A DNA stretch of 64,000 nt from Agapanthus africanus (Eukaryota; Streptophyta; Magnoliopsida; Asparagales; Amaryllidaceae), in assembly GCA_030015575.1 (NCBI GenBank), contig JASDDO010000001.1, forward strand, positions 510,627,772 to 510,691,771, given 5' to 3'. Numbering within the stretch: the stretch's first letter is position 1; every line of letters begins with the position of its first letter. Under the pieces are notes generated by a model. That model was given only the letters and a program-made list of their open reading frames with translations. It did no database searches and was not told the origin of the DNA. Made by a program: the position numbers and the translations under genes. Positions 22,870-33,177 of this stretch are shown here, piece by piece.

Positions 22870-25715
22870 TAGCTAGAGCCTTAGGCGATGTCCTGACGGA
22901 GTTTGAAGTCCGAATGAACCGAAACCCTAACTCACAAAATGCTCTCTGTACATTTTCTAAAATCTGGGATTTTTCAATATTAAAAATGCTTAAAAAATTC
23001 AGAAGGGAATTCTAAGAATTACGATGCAAATTTTTTCCAATGAACAGTGACAAGAGCGGCGGAACCGCGGCCTAAGCCAGCTTAGGCGGCGGTTCCGCGG
23101 CGGCTTGATGACGTCATTCCTATCTTTTTGCACAGTAATTCTTATTTAACAGTGCTGAGTTCTCTGGGTGTTTTTAATATTTTTTCATGAGTTGCATTTT
23201 CTGGGGTTGTTTTGGAGCTTCGATAGTTCGATCGGATTATCAAATTTCGTCTTTGTGTATTTCCGGATAATTTTTAGAATATGTTAAAAGGTTCGACCGG
23301 ATATAAATACCCAATTTTTCCCCTGTCGGGAATTTTCCAAGTGTTGGATTTTTCCATAGTTTAACGACGTTCTAAGTAGTGCAAGTAACGCGATGGACCC
23401 TCTAGAAGACAACAAACCTTAACTCGATTATGTGACCGTCTTGAACTGCCCTTTGAACCTTCAGGTTTGGGGCAGTACGGCGTGCCACATGTGAGGCGTT
23501 GGCTTGACCCTTCTACGGCTGGACCGTTGGTACTGAGGCACGAACTGAATGTTGTTTGACTTATTTCATGTGTTGAGCTGTATCGGGAAAACTTGGGTAT
23601 TCGACTGTTCGATCGGAAAGTTTAACATTTTCTGTTTATCTGGAATGGGATACAATAATTGGAATTCACAAACAGTTATGTGATAACTGAATGAATGTTA
23701 TAAATCTAGCAGTTTGGTTTCACTTGATATTGAAAAGAGTTTTCGATAATGAGACTAAAATGCGGGGTTTATAACTGTTAGGCATGTGATGTCTAAGTAT
23801 TTCATTTGATTAGGCATGTGATGTCTAAAGTGGTTGCGGATTCCAACTGTTGTAGTTTTACACTTTCTTTTCTGTGACCGTAAGTGTAGTATGTTCATAT
23901 CGCCGGTTTCATTGCTATATGTCAAAGACAATTGGGGTATGCATACTTACTTACGTTGATGACATGTGATGTTATGTGTTGCTGGATATGTTATATTGGA
24001 TCGTCGTGTTTGAATAGCCGGGGGTTTTTATGTGAGATGAGTGTTTTTCATTTTCATTCATGTAAAAACTTGTATGTAATATTCTTTTATTTGGGGCACT
24101 TCCAGGTAGCGGAAGATGTCACCCTTTGTATATTATTTACTTTTTCGCATTAGGATAGACCCAAGGAGGGGAGCACAAGTAACCGGGTTCTGGGGTCCAG
24201 TGGGAGACCAACTCGAGGAGTCGAGTTCGGGTCTCCTAACCCTAGAATTGGCAGGGTTGCTTGCCGCTCTCGTAGGGGTCTAGGGGTGTGGGATTGGCTA
24301 TTCATCACGACCGTGGAATCCGTGTTTTATACTGGCTCGTATTGAAAACACGGACGTCCTAGTATATCCAATATTTCATATGTTTATTCTGCTGCGATAT
24401 CTGTGTTGTGACTCTGTGATGGATATAGTATATAGTATATATGATATATTATATAGACGTTACTTATGTTTTACACCCGCGCTAGCCCTGTCCTGCTCTG
24501 TCGTTAGTTACCTAACCTAACGGTGCACGAGGAGACATCGAGGCGAATGCGGATGGCATAAGTGTACGTCATATCTATCTGTGATGTTTAGGTATTTAAA
24601 TGATGGGACTTCATTAATGTGATTAATGAAAGAAAAGAAACCTAAGATGTTGTAGAATCAAATTTCAAAATAAAACAGGTAGCTACAGTTCTTGCTTTGC
24701 ACAGCGGTATATGTGATGTATCCTGCACCTTATTCGATGAGGAAAGGACCGAGATCCCTTCACCGGGAGTGACTCCTTTAGCAATAACTGGAAGATGCTA
24801 CACACTCGGTTTGGTTATTGATTGCTTTTAAGAGTTTTTGCTTTGCACAGTGATATATATGATATATCCCGCACCTCATTCGACGAGGAAAGGACCGAGA
24901 TCCCTTCACCGGGAGTGACTCCTTTAGCCAAACTAGAAAAGCCTCAAAATCACTCCATTTCAAAACTTCATTTTGATTCTACAACGATATCAAGTTCATT
25001 ACGCAATAGGTTTTCAGAAAACCTGCCGTAGCCCTCCGTCATTTCAGATAAGAACTGTTTAGTATTCGTGCTGCGTTTGTTGGCTTTTGTCAAGGCGTAG
25101 TGTGCGGTAGCTGAATGGTGCTTATCTGCTTATGCATGTGATGCAGATTGTTTCTGGGTAGTCGTACGACCTTGTTGGCCTTTGTCAAGGGTCATGCGGG
25201 TGGGTTTGATTCAATCAAGAAATGACGGGTTGAACTTGACTAGCATCCTGTGATTTGTTGGCCTTTGTCAAGGTCATAGGACACTAGGGGCAAAATATTA
25301 TCGGGAATTTCAAGTGTTGAAATTTGCAATGAGATTGCATACCTGCTATGAGATAGTTGGATCCCGATACCCACTGCGAGTAAGAGTTACTCCTGGGAGA
25401 GTTTTACACATTGCAATTAGCTAATCAAGTAGGTGTCTAGAAAGGTGTCAACGGGGTTACGCCTCTGGGAAAACGAGGTTTATATTAATTAGGTTCGTGC
25501 GAAAGCACGGGGGACCTCCCTCAAAGTACCGACACTGGCCTGGCTGAAAGATTGGCGAACTTGTAGTGTGTAATTAATCCCGGCTAGTCTTTCCTTTTAG
25601 GGTTTGAAGGAAGATTTGATAAAAAGTAGTGGGAGCCATCCTGATTAGATAAGATAATAACCAATCTGATCTTGCACGAGCATACGCTAAAGTGTTTTCT
25701 TCTCTCTCTCTCCAG
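22870..25715 (+). other. Long non-coding leader of copia B (possible intron-containing leader)
   Basis: About 2.8 kb between primer site and pol with no gag frame. It holds the GC palindrome (23056-23102), a duplicated block (24691-24784 and 24837-24931, offset 146 bp), three TTGGCC-TTTGTCAAGG motifs (25080, 25175, 25258), and at its end a pyrimidine tract with AG (tcttctctctctctccag, ending 25715). The same parts occur in A and C. The ending looks like a 3' splice site joined to the pol frame, but no donor is proven. Confidence 0.7.
23056..23102 (+). other. GC-rich palindrome in the leader of copia B
   Basis: The arms ggcggaaccgcggcctaag and cttaggcggcggttccgcgg pair with one mismatch around a four-base loop. 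It starts about 190 nt after the primer site. Confidence 0.82.
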
Positions 25716-28700
25716 GTAGCGACCATTTCATGCCCTAATGAAGATAATAATATGGATGTATTGACCAAACCCGCATGTTATACTGTGCTGGGGAACGTTG
25801 GTTCCGTTCTTTCTTATTAGAGTTATAGGAATGAACAGGATATAGGGGAATACCAGGATTCCCATGCCACCCGATTGAAGAAAGTACATGTTGATGCATT
25901 TTCTTCGGGTGTGTTCGTTACTTAGAACTGTTTCTCTATTTGCTCTACGTCCTGGGTATTAGATACCGGGTCAGGATCCCATATATGTAATCAGTTACAT
26001 GGGCTTAGGAAAGGTAGAGAACTTGGAGAAGGTGATAAAGACATTAGAGTTGGAAATGGTGCAATTGTTGCAGCTAAGACTGTCGGGGAATATCACCTTG
26101 TATTACCAACTGGTAATACATTGGTTCTGAACGAATGTTATTACATGCCGAACCTGATATGCAACATTATATCGGTTTCTTTATTAAGTAAAGAGGGATA
26201 TAATTTTGTATTACAGGACAATGTTATGAACATTTTCCCTAACCAAAAGTTGGTTGGATCAGGCACGTTGTGCAATAGCATTTATGTTCTAAATCAATCA
26301 ACAGTTCTGAGTATAACAAACACACACAAGAGGAAGAGTTCTGAACTCAATGAATCCTTCTTGTGGCATTGTAGACTGGGTCACATCAATGCAACATGAC
26401 TGGCTAAGTTGCATAAAGATGGATATTTAAATCCGTTTGAATTTTCATCTTATGACACTTGCCAGTCATGTCTCAAAGGCAAGATGACCAAGACTCCGTT
26501 TACGGGACACGGAGAAAGAGTTACCGAACTCCTGGGACTTATACATAGTGATGTATGCGGTCCCATGTCTATACATGCCAGGGATGGTTCTTCATACTTC
26601 ATTACATTCACTGACGATCTCTCTAGGTTCGGGTATGTGTTCCTGATGAAACACAAATCAGAAGCTTTTGAGAAATTTAGGGAATATCAACAAGAAGTTG
26701 AGAACCAAACCGGAAAAAGTATTAAAATCCTACGATCTGATCGAGGAGGAGAATACTTAAGCAATGAATTCCTGGACTTCCTAAAAGAGAATGGGATTCT
26801 CTCTCAGCTGACTCCTCCATATATACCACAGCACAACGGTGTATCAGAACGGAGGAACCGCACCCTATTAGATATGGTGCGCTCTATGATGAGCACAGCT
26901 GAGTTACCTATTTCCTTCTGGGGTTATGCGCTGGAGACAGCAGCATACCTATTGAATCAAGTTCCATCTAAATCTGTACCTACCACACCATATGAGATAT
27001 GGAGTGGGAAGAGACCATGTCTTAAACGAGTTAAGATATGGGGTTGCCCGGCCTATGTCAAAAGGCAAAACCCGGACAAACTCGAGGCACGGTCAGTTCT
27101 ATGCAAGTTTGTGGGATATCCCAAACATTCACATGGATATCTTTTCTACCATACAGAGGAACAAAAAGTGTTTGTTTCTCGACATGCCACCTTTTTGGAA
27201 AAGGAATTTCTTGCAAAGGAAATTAGTGGCGATAAGGTAGAACTGGAAGAAATTCCGGCTACACAAACCCAAACTGAAGATTTAGTAGAACCAGAGGATT
27301 CAGTAGCTCCCGACGAACCTCAGCCTCTCCGCCGATCTAGTAGGGTTCCTCGCCAACCTGAGAGATACTACAGTTTTCTCATGGATGGTGGGAGCGAGGA
27401 TTGCATCATGGAGGATGATGACCCAACTAGCTTCGAGCAGGCCATCACGAGTGGGGACTCAGTGAAATGGCTGGATGCTATGCGGTCCGAGATGGAATCC
27501 ATGTACACCAACAAAGTATGGACTTTGGACGTTGCTCCTGAAGGGGTAAAACCCATTGGGAGCAAGTGGATCTTCAAGAAGAAACTTGGTGTAGATGGGA
27601 AAGTGGAGACTTTCAAAGCTAGACTTGTAGCAAAAGGTTTTCGCCAAAGACCAGGTGTGGACTATGACGAAACCTTTTCTCCAGTGGCTATGCTTAAATC
27701 CATCCGGATCATGCTTGCCATCGCTGCATATCATGATTACAAAATCTGGCAAATGGATGTTAAGACCGCCTTTCTAAACGGTGATTTAGAAGAGTGCGTG
27801 TACATGACTCAGCCAGAGGGCTTCGTAGACAGTGGGAGCAGCGGGAAGGTGTGCAAGCTGCTTAAATCCATTTATGGATTAAAGCAAGCATCGCGGAGTT
27901 GGAACATCTGCTTTGACGTCGTTATCAAAGAGTTTGATTTCGTCAAAAATCCAGATGAACCTTGTATCTACAAGAAGGTAGCAGAGAGTAAGGTTGTCTT
28001 CCTCGTATTGTACGTGGACGACATACTCTTGATAGGAAATGATATTCCTATGCTGCAATCGGTCAAGCTCTTCTTATCACAAAGATTCTCAATGAAAGAT
28101 CTTGGTGATGCCTCCTGCATATTGGGAATTAGGATCTATAGAGATAGATCCAAACGGATTTTGGGATTGTCCCAATCCAGGTACATTGACACCATACTAA
28201 AGAGGTTTAGTATGGAAGAATCCAAGCGTGGGAACTTACCCATGATCTCTGGAGTCACTCTCTCCAAAGAGATGTCTCCCAAGACTGATTTGGAGAGAGC
28301 TCGCATGCAAGGGATACCCTATGCTTCGGCAGTAGGCTCTATCATGTATGCGATGCTATGTACCAGACCCGATGTTGCATACTCACTAAGTATAGTGAGC
28401 AGGTATCAAGCTGATCCTGGAGAGAGTCACTGGACAGCTGTGAAGAGCATTCTCAAGTACTTGCGAAGGACTAGAGATATGTTCTTGGTGTATGGTAACG
28501 GAGAACTCCAAGTGGAGTCCTTTACCGATTCGAGCTTCCAGAGTGATAAGGACGACTCTAAGTCGCAGTCGGGCTTTGTCTTTACCCTTTACGGAGGGGC
28601 GGTTAGCTGGAAGAGTTCCAAGCAGGAAACCGTGGCAAACTCGACGATGGAGGCTGAATACATAGCTGCCAACGATGCTGCCAAAGAGGCTGTCTGGATC

Positions 28701-28997
28701 AAGAAGTTCATTACTGAACTTGGAGTGGTTCCATCCATTGAGCGTCCAATACCTTTGTATTGCGATAACAATGGAGCGGTGGCTTTGGCCAAGGAACCCA
28801 GGTCCCATCAGCGGTCCAGGCATATTCTGAGGTGGTATCACCTGATCCGGGAGATAGTTGATCGCCGGGAGATCGAGGTCAGGAGGGTTGACACGAAGAA
28901 CAACACGGCGGATCCACTCACGAAGGCCATTCCCCAGATACAGTTTGAGAGACTCTTCGGGATGCTCGGTATGCGATACTACAGCAGCTGGCCTTAG
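25716..28997 (+). pseudogene. Nearly intact copia pol polyprotein of element B
   Basis: One reading frame runs from the putative acceptor at 25715 to TAG 28995-28997, broken only by three nonsense codons: TAG 25818, TAG 25923 and TGA 26397. Parts in order: aspartic protease (LDTGSGSHICNQLHGL, near 25959), pre-integrase zinc region (LWHCRLGHIN, later CQSCLKGKM), integrase core (IHSDVCGP, RSDRGGEYLSNEF, NGVSERRNRTLLDM), reverse transcriptase (MDVKTAFLNGDLEE; YVDD at 28011-28022), RNase H (FTDSSFQSD, STMEAEYIA, LYCDNNGAVALAK) and C-terminal TADPLTKAIP. The 26400-28997 part alone is over 860 codons. TGA 26397 fits a CGA-to-TGA change. No gag precedes it. The type matches the Angela/BARE lineage. 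Confidence 0.93.
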
Positions 28998-29000
28998 TGC

Positions 29001-29011
29001 AAGTGGGAGAT
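29001..29011 (+). other. Polypurine tract of copia B
   Basis: aagtgggagat, four bases after the pol stop codon and next to the 3' LTR. Confidence 0.9.
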
Positions 29012-31229
29012 TATTAGTTGTATGTATGCCCTAGAGGCCAGTATTGTACAGATGATGTATATTATATTGGATGCTAGGACATATATAGAGATGACTTTCT
29101 TGCTCGATATGATAGTATGGTATCTGGTTGCTCTTTATCTTAACATGTACACTTGTCTCTTTAAACTGTCTTATAGTTACATGTTGGTAAAGCCCTTAGG
29201 ATGTGTACTTGACTACCTGGACTATGATGCAGATCATACTAGTGGGGACATGGTAGTCCATAGGTACATCCTTCAAGGTCCCTAGTCGTGGGTGTATCGA
29301 GACGGGGCATCGATATACCAGAGTAGACTAGCGTATATGCTTCTCGACCCATGTGATGGGCGATGGATGATCCCATATCCATTGGTGTTTGACATCAGAG
29401 ATGGTATACGGGTGCTCAGTGGAGACTGGGTACACTGGACGGACTCGCCGAGAACTCCCAGATGGTATTATACCTCACGTCAGATGGCAGTTCTTAGGTG
29501 ACACTTGTACAGGTTAGTCTGTAGACCCGAGATCATCATAGAGTCTTGTGTGATTCCCACTGTGCTTTGATCTCCACCTTACCACGTCCATGAGGGCGTG
29601 CAAAACGATGGTCTTTGGGTACAGTCCCGAGTCACATGGAGGCAATGAGCGATAGGAGGGGTTTCGTCTCTCCCGGTATTGGAGGTTGATGTTGCGCTGT
29701 GCTCGATTGGCCGTAACAGGGAAGTCCCTGGCCAGGGCTGATCAGAGATTTACTGGTAAGTGTTACCAGTAGTTTCTCGACCCGTTATGAGCCTCACATC
29801 GGCACGACTTATCGGTTATTGGGGTCTGACGTATACCACCCCTAGACTTGATATGCGACGTATCAGATGAACAGACCGGACTGTACGGTAAGTGTTACTG
29901 GTTGGATTCATAGGAGTGTGAGCGGGCTAGCTCGTCGATCTTCTGATCGCTCAATACCCGGATGGCCGTTACGTTTAGCAGACCGCTTGCGGCTTGTGGG
30001 TGCTTGATATGATCATCATCTGCTACCGGCGTATTGACGAGTCTTTAGAGTCCTACACAGAGGTTTCCTGGTTCAAGCGAAACGAAATAGGAGCGCATAT
30101 GAGATATGTGCGGGACCGAGAATAATGCGTGTATGTGATACCGTATTTCATTCTCGCGATCGATGTTTCGATTGGTTATATTCGATATGACCTAGTTATC
30201 GAATCATTGATTCGATAAATCGATACATTGAATACTAGTCGGTTATGTGCGACATGACCGGATCATTGAATCAAATGTTGATTTAATGATTTAATGTATA
30301 ATTATATATTTGGTATATTACTTTGCATTAACTAGTATTGGTTCACTTCATATGGATTTTCTCACTTGATGTGCAAGAAGTATATGTGATATACTTTTGT
30401 GCATACATTTGTATCATGTTTGATGATACTTGATTATTTAGTTAAGTATATAGAATTAAACCATGGTTAATTTGATAATTAGGGTTTTGCATATTCATTT
30501 ATTTATTTATTTGTTCATTTATTTATTTGGAAATGATTTAAAGAGAATGGTGGCTTTCTTTTGTCATTAGTTGAAGCTTCATGAAGCCTTGACTTTTTCA
30601 ACCATTCTTGTCCTCATGCTTAACCCTAACTCTCCAAATGACCATGGTTTATTCTCTACACTTAACCCTTGTTAGATTATGATAAGTATGTATTTTCTTT
30701 TCTTTTTAAAATAACTTATCATAAACTAGCTTCTTCTTCTTCTTCATCTTCAAGTTAGAAACCTTGATGCCATCAATGGCAACTTGAGTTCTAGTGAGAG
30801 AAATCCAATTCTAAAGTGAACTCACCTCCTATTTCTTCACCCTCTACCTCTTGCCAAGTTGTTTTGGGTGTTTTCTTCACAAGTTTCACCACTTGATGAA
30901 GATGGAGCTTGAACTTGTGCAACCTCGACGTAGATCATCTTCGGCACGAAGCCGACGACCTATTCCGCTCACTTCTCCGATGAAGCCATCGCGAGAGTCC
31001 GAGATTCGAGATGGACAGCGAGAGGACGACCACGTGGAGATAAGCAAGTGGATATCCGGATCTACAAAGGTTGTAGCATCTAACTTTTAGTTAAGTAGTT
31101 AACTAGTTTTGTTTTTCGCCTAGAATTCTAGTCTAAGATCCGCGTTAGGGTTTCGCGGCACCCATAATTTTTGAAATTGGCATGATTGATGCCTTGTGAG
31201 ACCTCTATAGGGTACCTAGGAACCTTTCA
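29012..31229 (+). repeat. 3' LTR of copia B (2218 bp)
   Basis: Uninterrupted counterpart of 12174-12301 plus 20767-22855. It ends aacctttca at 31229, followed by the aaatc duplication. Substitutions against the 5' copy are scattered and few. Confidence 0.93.
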
Positions 31230-31234
31230 AAATC
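31230..31234. repeat. Right target site duplication of copia B (aaatc)
   Basis: Same five bases as 12169-12173. The MULE transposase coding sequence resumes here. Confidence 0.93.
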
Positions 31235-32709
31235 GACACCCGCTTTCACAAAAGGAAATATTCCGTTACATATGAATGTAGAAGTAGCATGTTTATGATT
31301 TGAATTTACTACATAATTCACACAAGTATGATTACCCGCATACTTTTTTATCTACCAATGTCCCGTCGGTTATTTCTTCAAGATATATACATGAAGCTTC
31401 CACGGGCAATTCCCGTCTGTTTTACAAACGACGGTGTACTTGGTCATGGTAATGTTGATTGGTTTTAAAAAAGACCCTGTGTTCAATTGACCAAACGCTG
31501 ACTGTCAGAATTAATTTCTCCTTATTCTCGAACAAATCGCCAGCCTTCAACCCACTTTCAATATCGACTGCCGAAAGCCTATCAGTACGAAAATTGACAT
31601 TCTCTATTATCGCTGTAGATAACATGTGAGTGTCTGTTATGTTATCGGCAAGTGCATCTTCAAACGCAACAAAGTCATTATCAACACATGAATTAGTAAT
31701 CTATTGCCCATCATTCTCATCGTTAAGGACATGCATAATTTTCATGCTACCATGTGCGTGAATCTCGTCCTCATCACATCATCATCACTTTCATCTCCAT
31801 TATGCTCCAACATCGCTGGATCCATAGCAGGTACATCGGTTAGATGTGTGGAATCAACATCAAGGACTTGCATGGAACTTGATGTTCCGAATTCATACCG
31901 ACGAAATCCCGACCTTTCGCCTATAAACGATGTCTAGCCCGTATTGTATCCCGTATTGTATGACTGCATGTGCTCGGTATTTTACGGCAGAATATTGAAG
32001 CCCAATCTTGGCGTTAGTATGCAATTAAAACCGAAGCTTGGCGGTGATATGCAATTATAACCGACCGGTGGTATATAAGAACTACATACAAATTTATGAA
32101 TACTTAGCAACTATCTCTATTCTCAATAAATAGTGTTCCGCTAAATGTACATACGGTATAAAGATATGCATGGTAATACTTCGTAAACTGCCGATTCACC
32201 GGCGTCCCGCTTGATGTGCCTTCACTTACGTAATTTTGATCTTTATACTGTTTATCATTGGTAGGAGACATAAAGTCGGTAGAATCAGCATTCATATTGA
32301 GCATGTGTGTTATTTCTCCTTGCGGGTAATGCTCGGATACTCGAAAAGAAGGATCAGACATTTCAGAATAATGTTTGGGCAGTTGAGCAGGCGTCAATAT
32401 CTCATTTTTCATAAACAGCTTGATCGATTTCGATTCCGATACAAGCATGACTTGTATATTCACGTCATCGGATACTTCAATGGTGGTATATTCCTACCCC
32501 GTCGGCCATTTGCATATTAAAAAGATATTGAACTCTGACGGATTGATTTTGGTGGTTTTGTACACTACTTTGCACAGCTCGTTGTATGTGCTAGACTTCT
32601 TGATTTTAGTCATTTTAGTTTTTATTTCGACATATTCAGAAATATTATTTTTTCCAATCGATAATTGGCCACCGAAATAGCAAACTAGATGGATATAATT
32701 ATCCGCCAT
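31235..32709 (-). pseudogene. MULE transposase, N-terminal part
   Basis: The minus strand starts with ATG at 32709-32707 (MADNYIHLVCYFGGQLSI), passes a TAG at 32492-32494 and continues to about 32104 (YVSEGTSSGTPVN). 31625-31422 holds the MuDR N-terminal DNA-binding domain (ESGLKAGDLFENKEKLIL). The next stretch reads CPWKLHVYILKK, then KKYAGNHTCVNYV, the CPW...HTC zinc-binding part of that domain. It then runs into the aaatc duplication of copia B and resumes at 12168. Several stops and shifts, some possibly introns. Confidence 0.85.
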
Positions 32710-33172
32710 CTTTCCACATGCCAGAAGTATTGATGCATGCTTTGAGAGTTCTCATCAAACAACCTACTTATTTATCTTTACATTTATACTCACATAATTA
32801 TATAAAATTACAAGAAAATCCATATTTCTAGCATGTAACAAGTTCCAAGAACTTGTCTCCTACTTATTGATCTGTCACAAGTAAAATCGGGGAAAACCCT
32901 TAATATTTACCCAATTTGTTCAAACTGCTTTCCTAATACGAAATTTTAACCAAATTTTTTATGAATTATTTTTAAATAAAATTAAGGTTTAGCTAACTTT
33001 TTAGATGCTCACGTTGGTGGTGATGGCAATGGCGAGGATGAAGGTGATTGTTCGCCTGTGAATTTCCATCTAAATCTGCACGAGTGAGAGAATGTAAGAT
33101 CAAAAGATGATAAAGAAAGGAGGGATCGAGAGAGCGTGAGCGAGACAGAGAGACGAGAGAGATAAGAGAGAG
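32710..33172 (-). other. Upstream region of the MULE transposase gene
   Basis: Non-coding. On the minus strand it is CT-rich near 33090-33172, like a transcribed leader, and reaches the solo LTR insertion. The open frame read on the minus strand here is a translation of the low-complexity leader. Confidence 0.5.
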
Positions 33173-33177
33173 ACAAC

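Larger units (their letters stand above)
12174..31229 (+). mobile_element. Ty1/copia LTR retrotransposon B (Angela-like), complete but interrupted
   Basis: 5' LTR (12174-12301 plus 20767-22855), primer site, long leader, pol and polypurine tract, then 3' LTR (29012-31229). The 5-bp duplication aaatc flanks it. Without the nested Tekay element and its duplicated 5-bp target it is 10.6 kb. The LTRs are about 2217 and 2218 bp and differ at few positions in the parts compared by eye, so the insertion is fairly young. The pol is of the Angela/BARE type, and the LTR start contains atgccctagagg, a motif shared with Angela/BARE LTRs. No gag was found. Confidence 0.93.
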
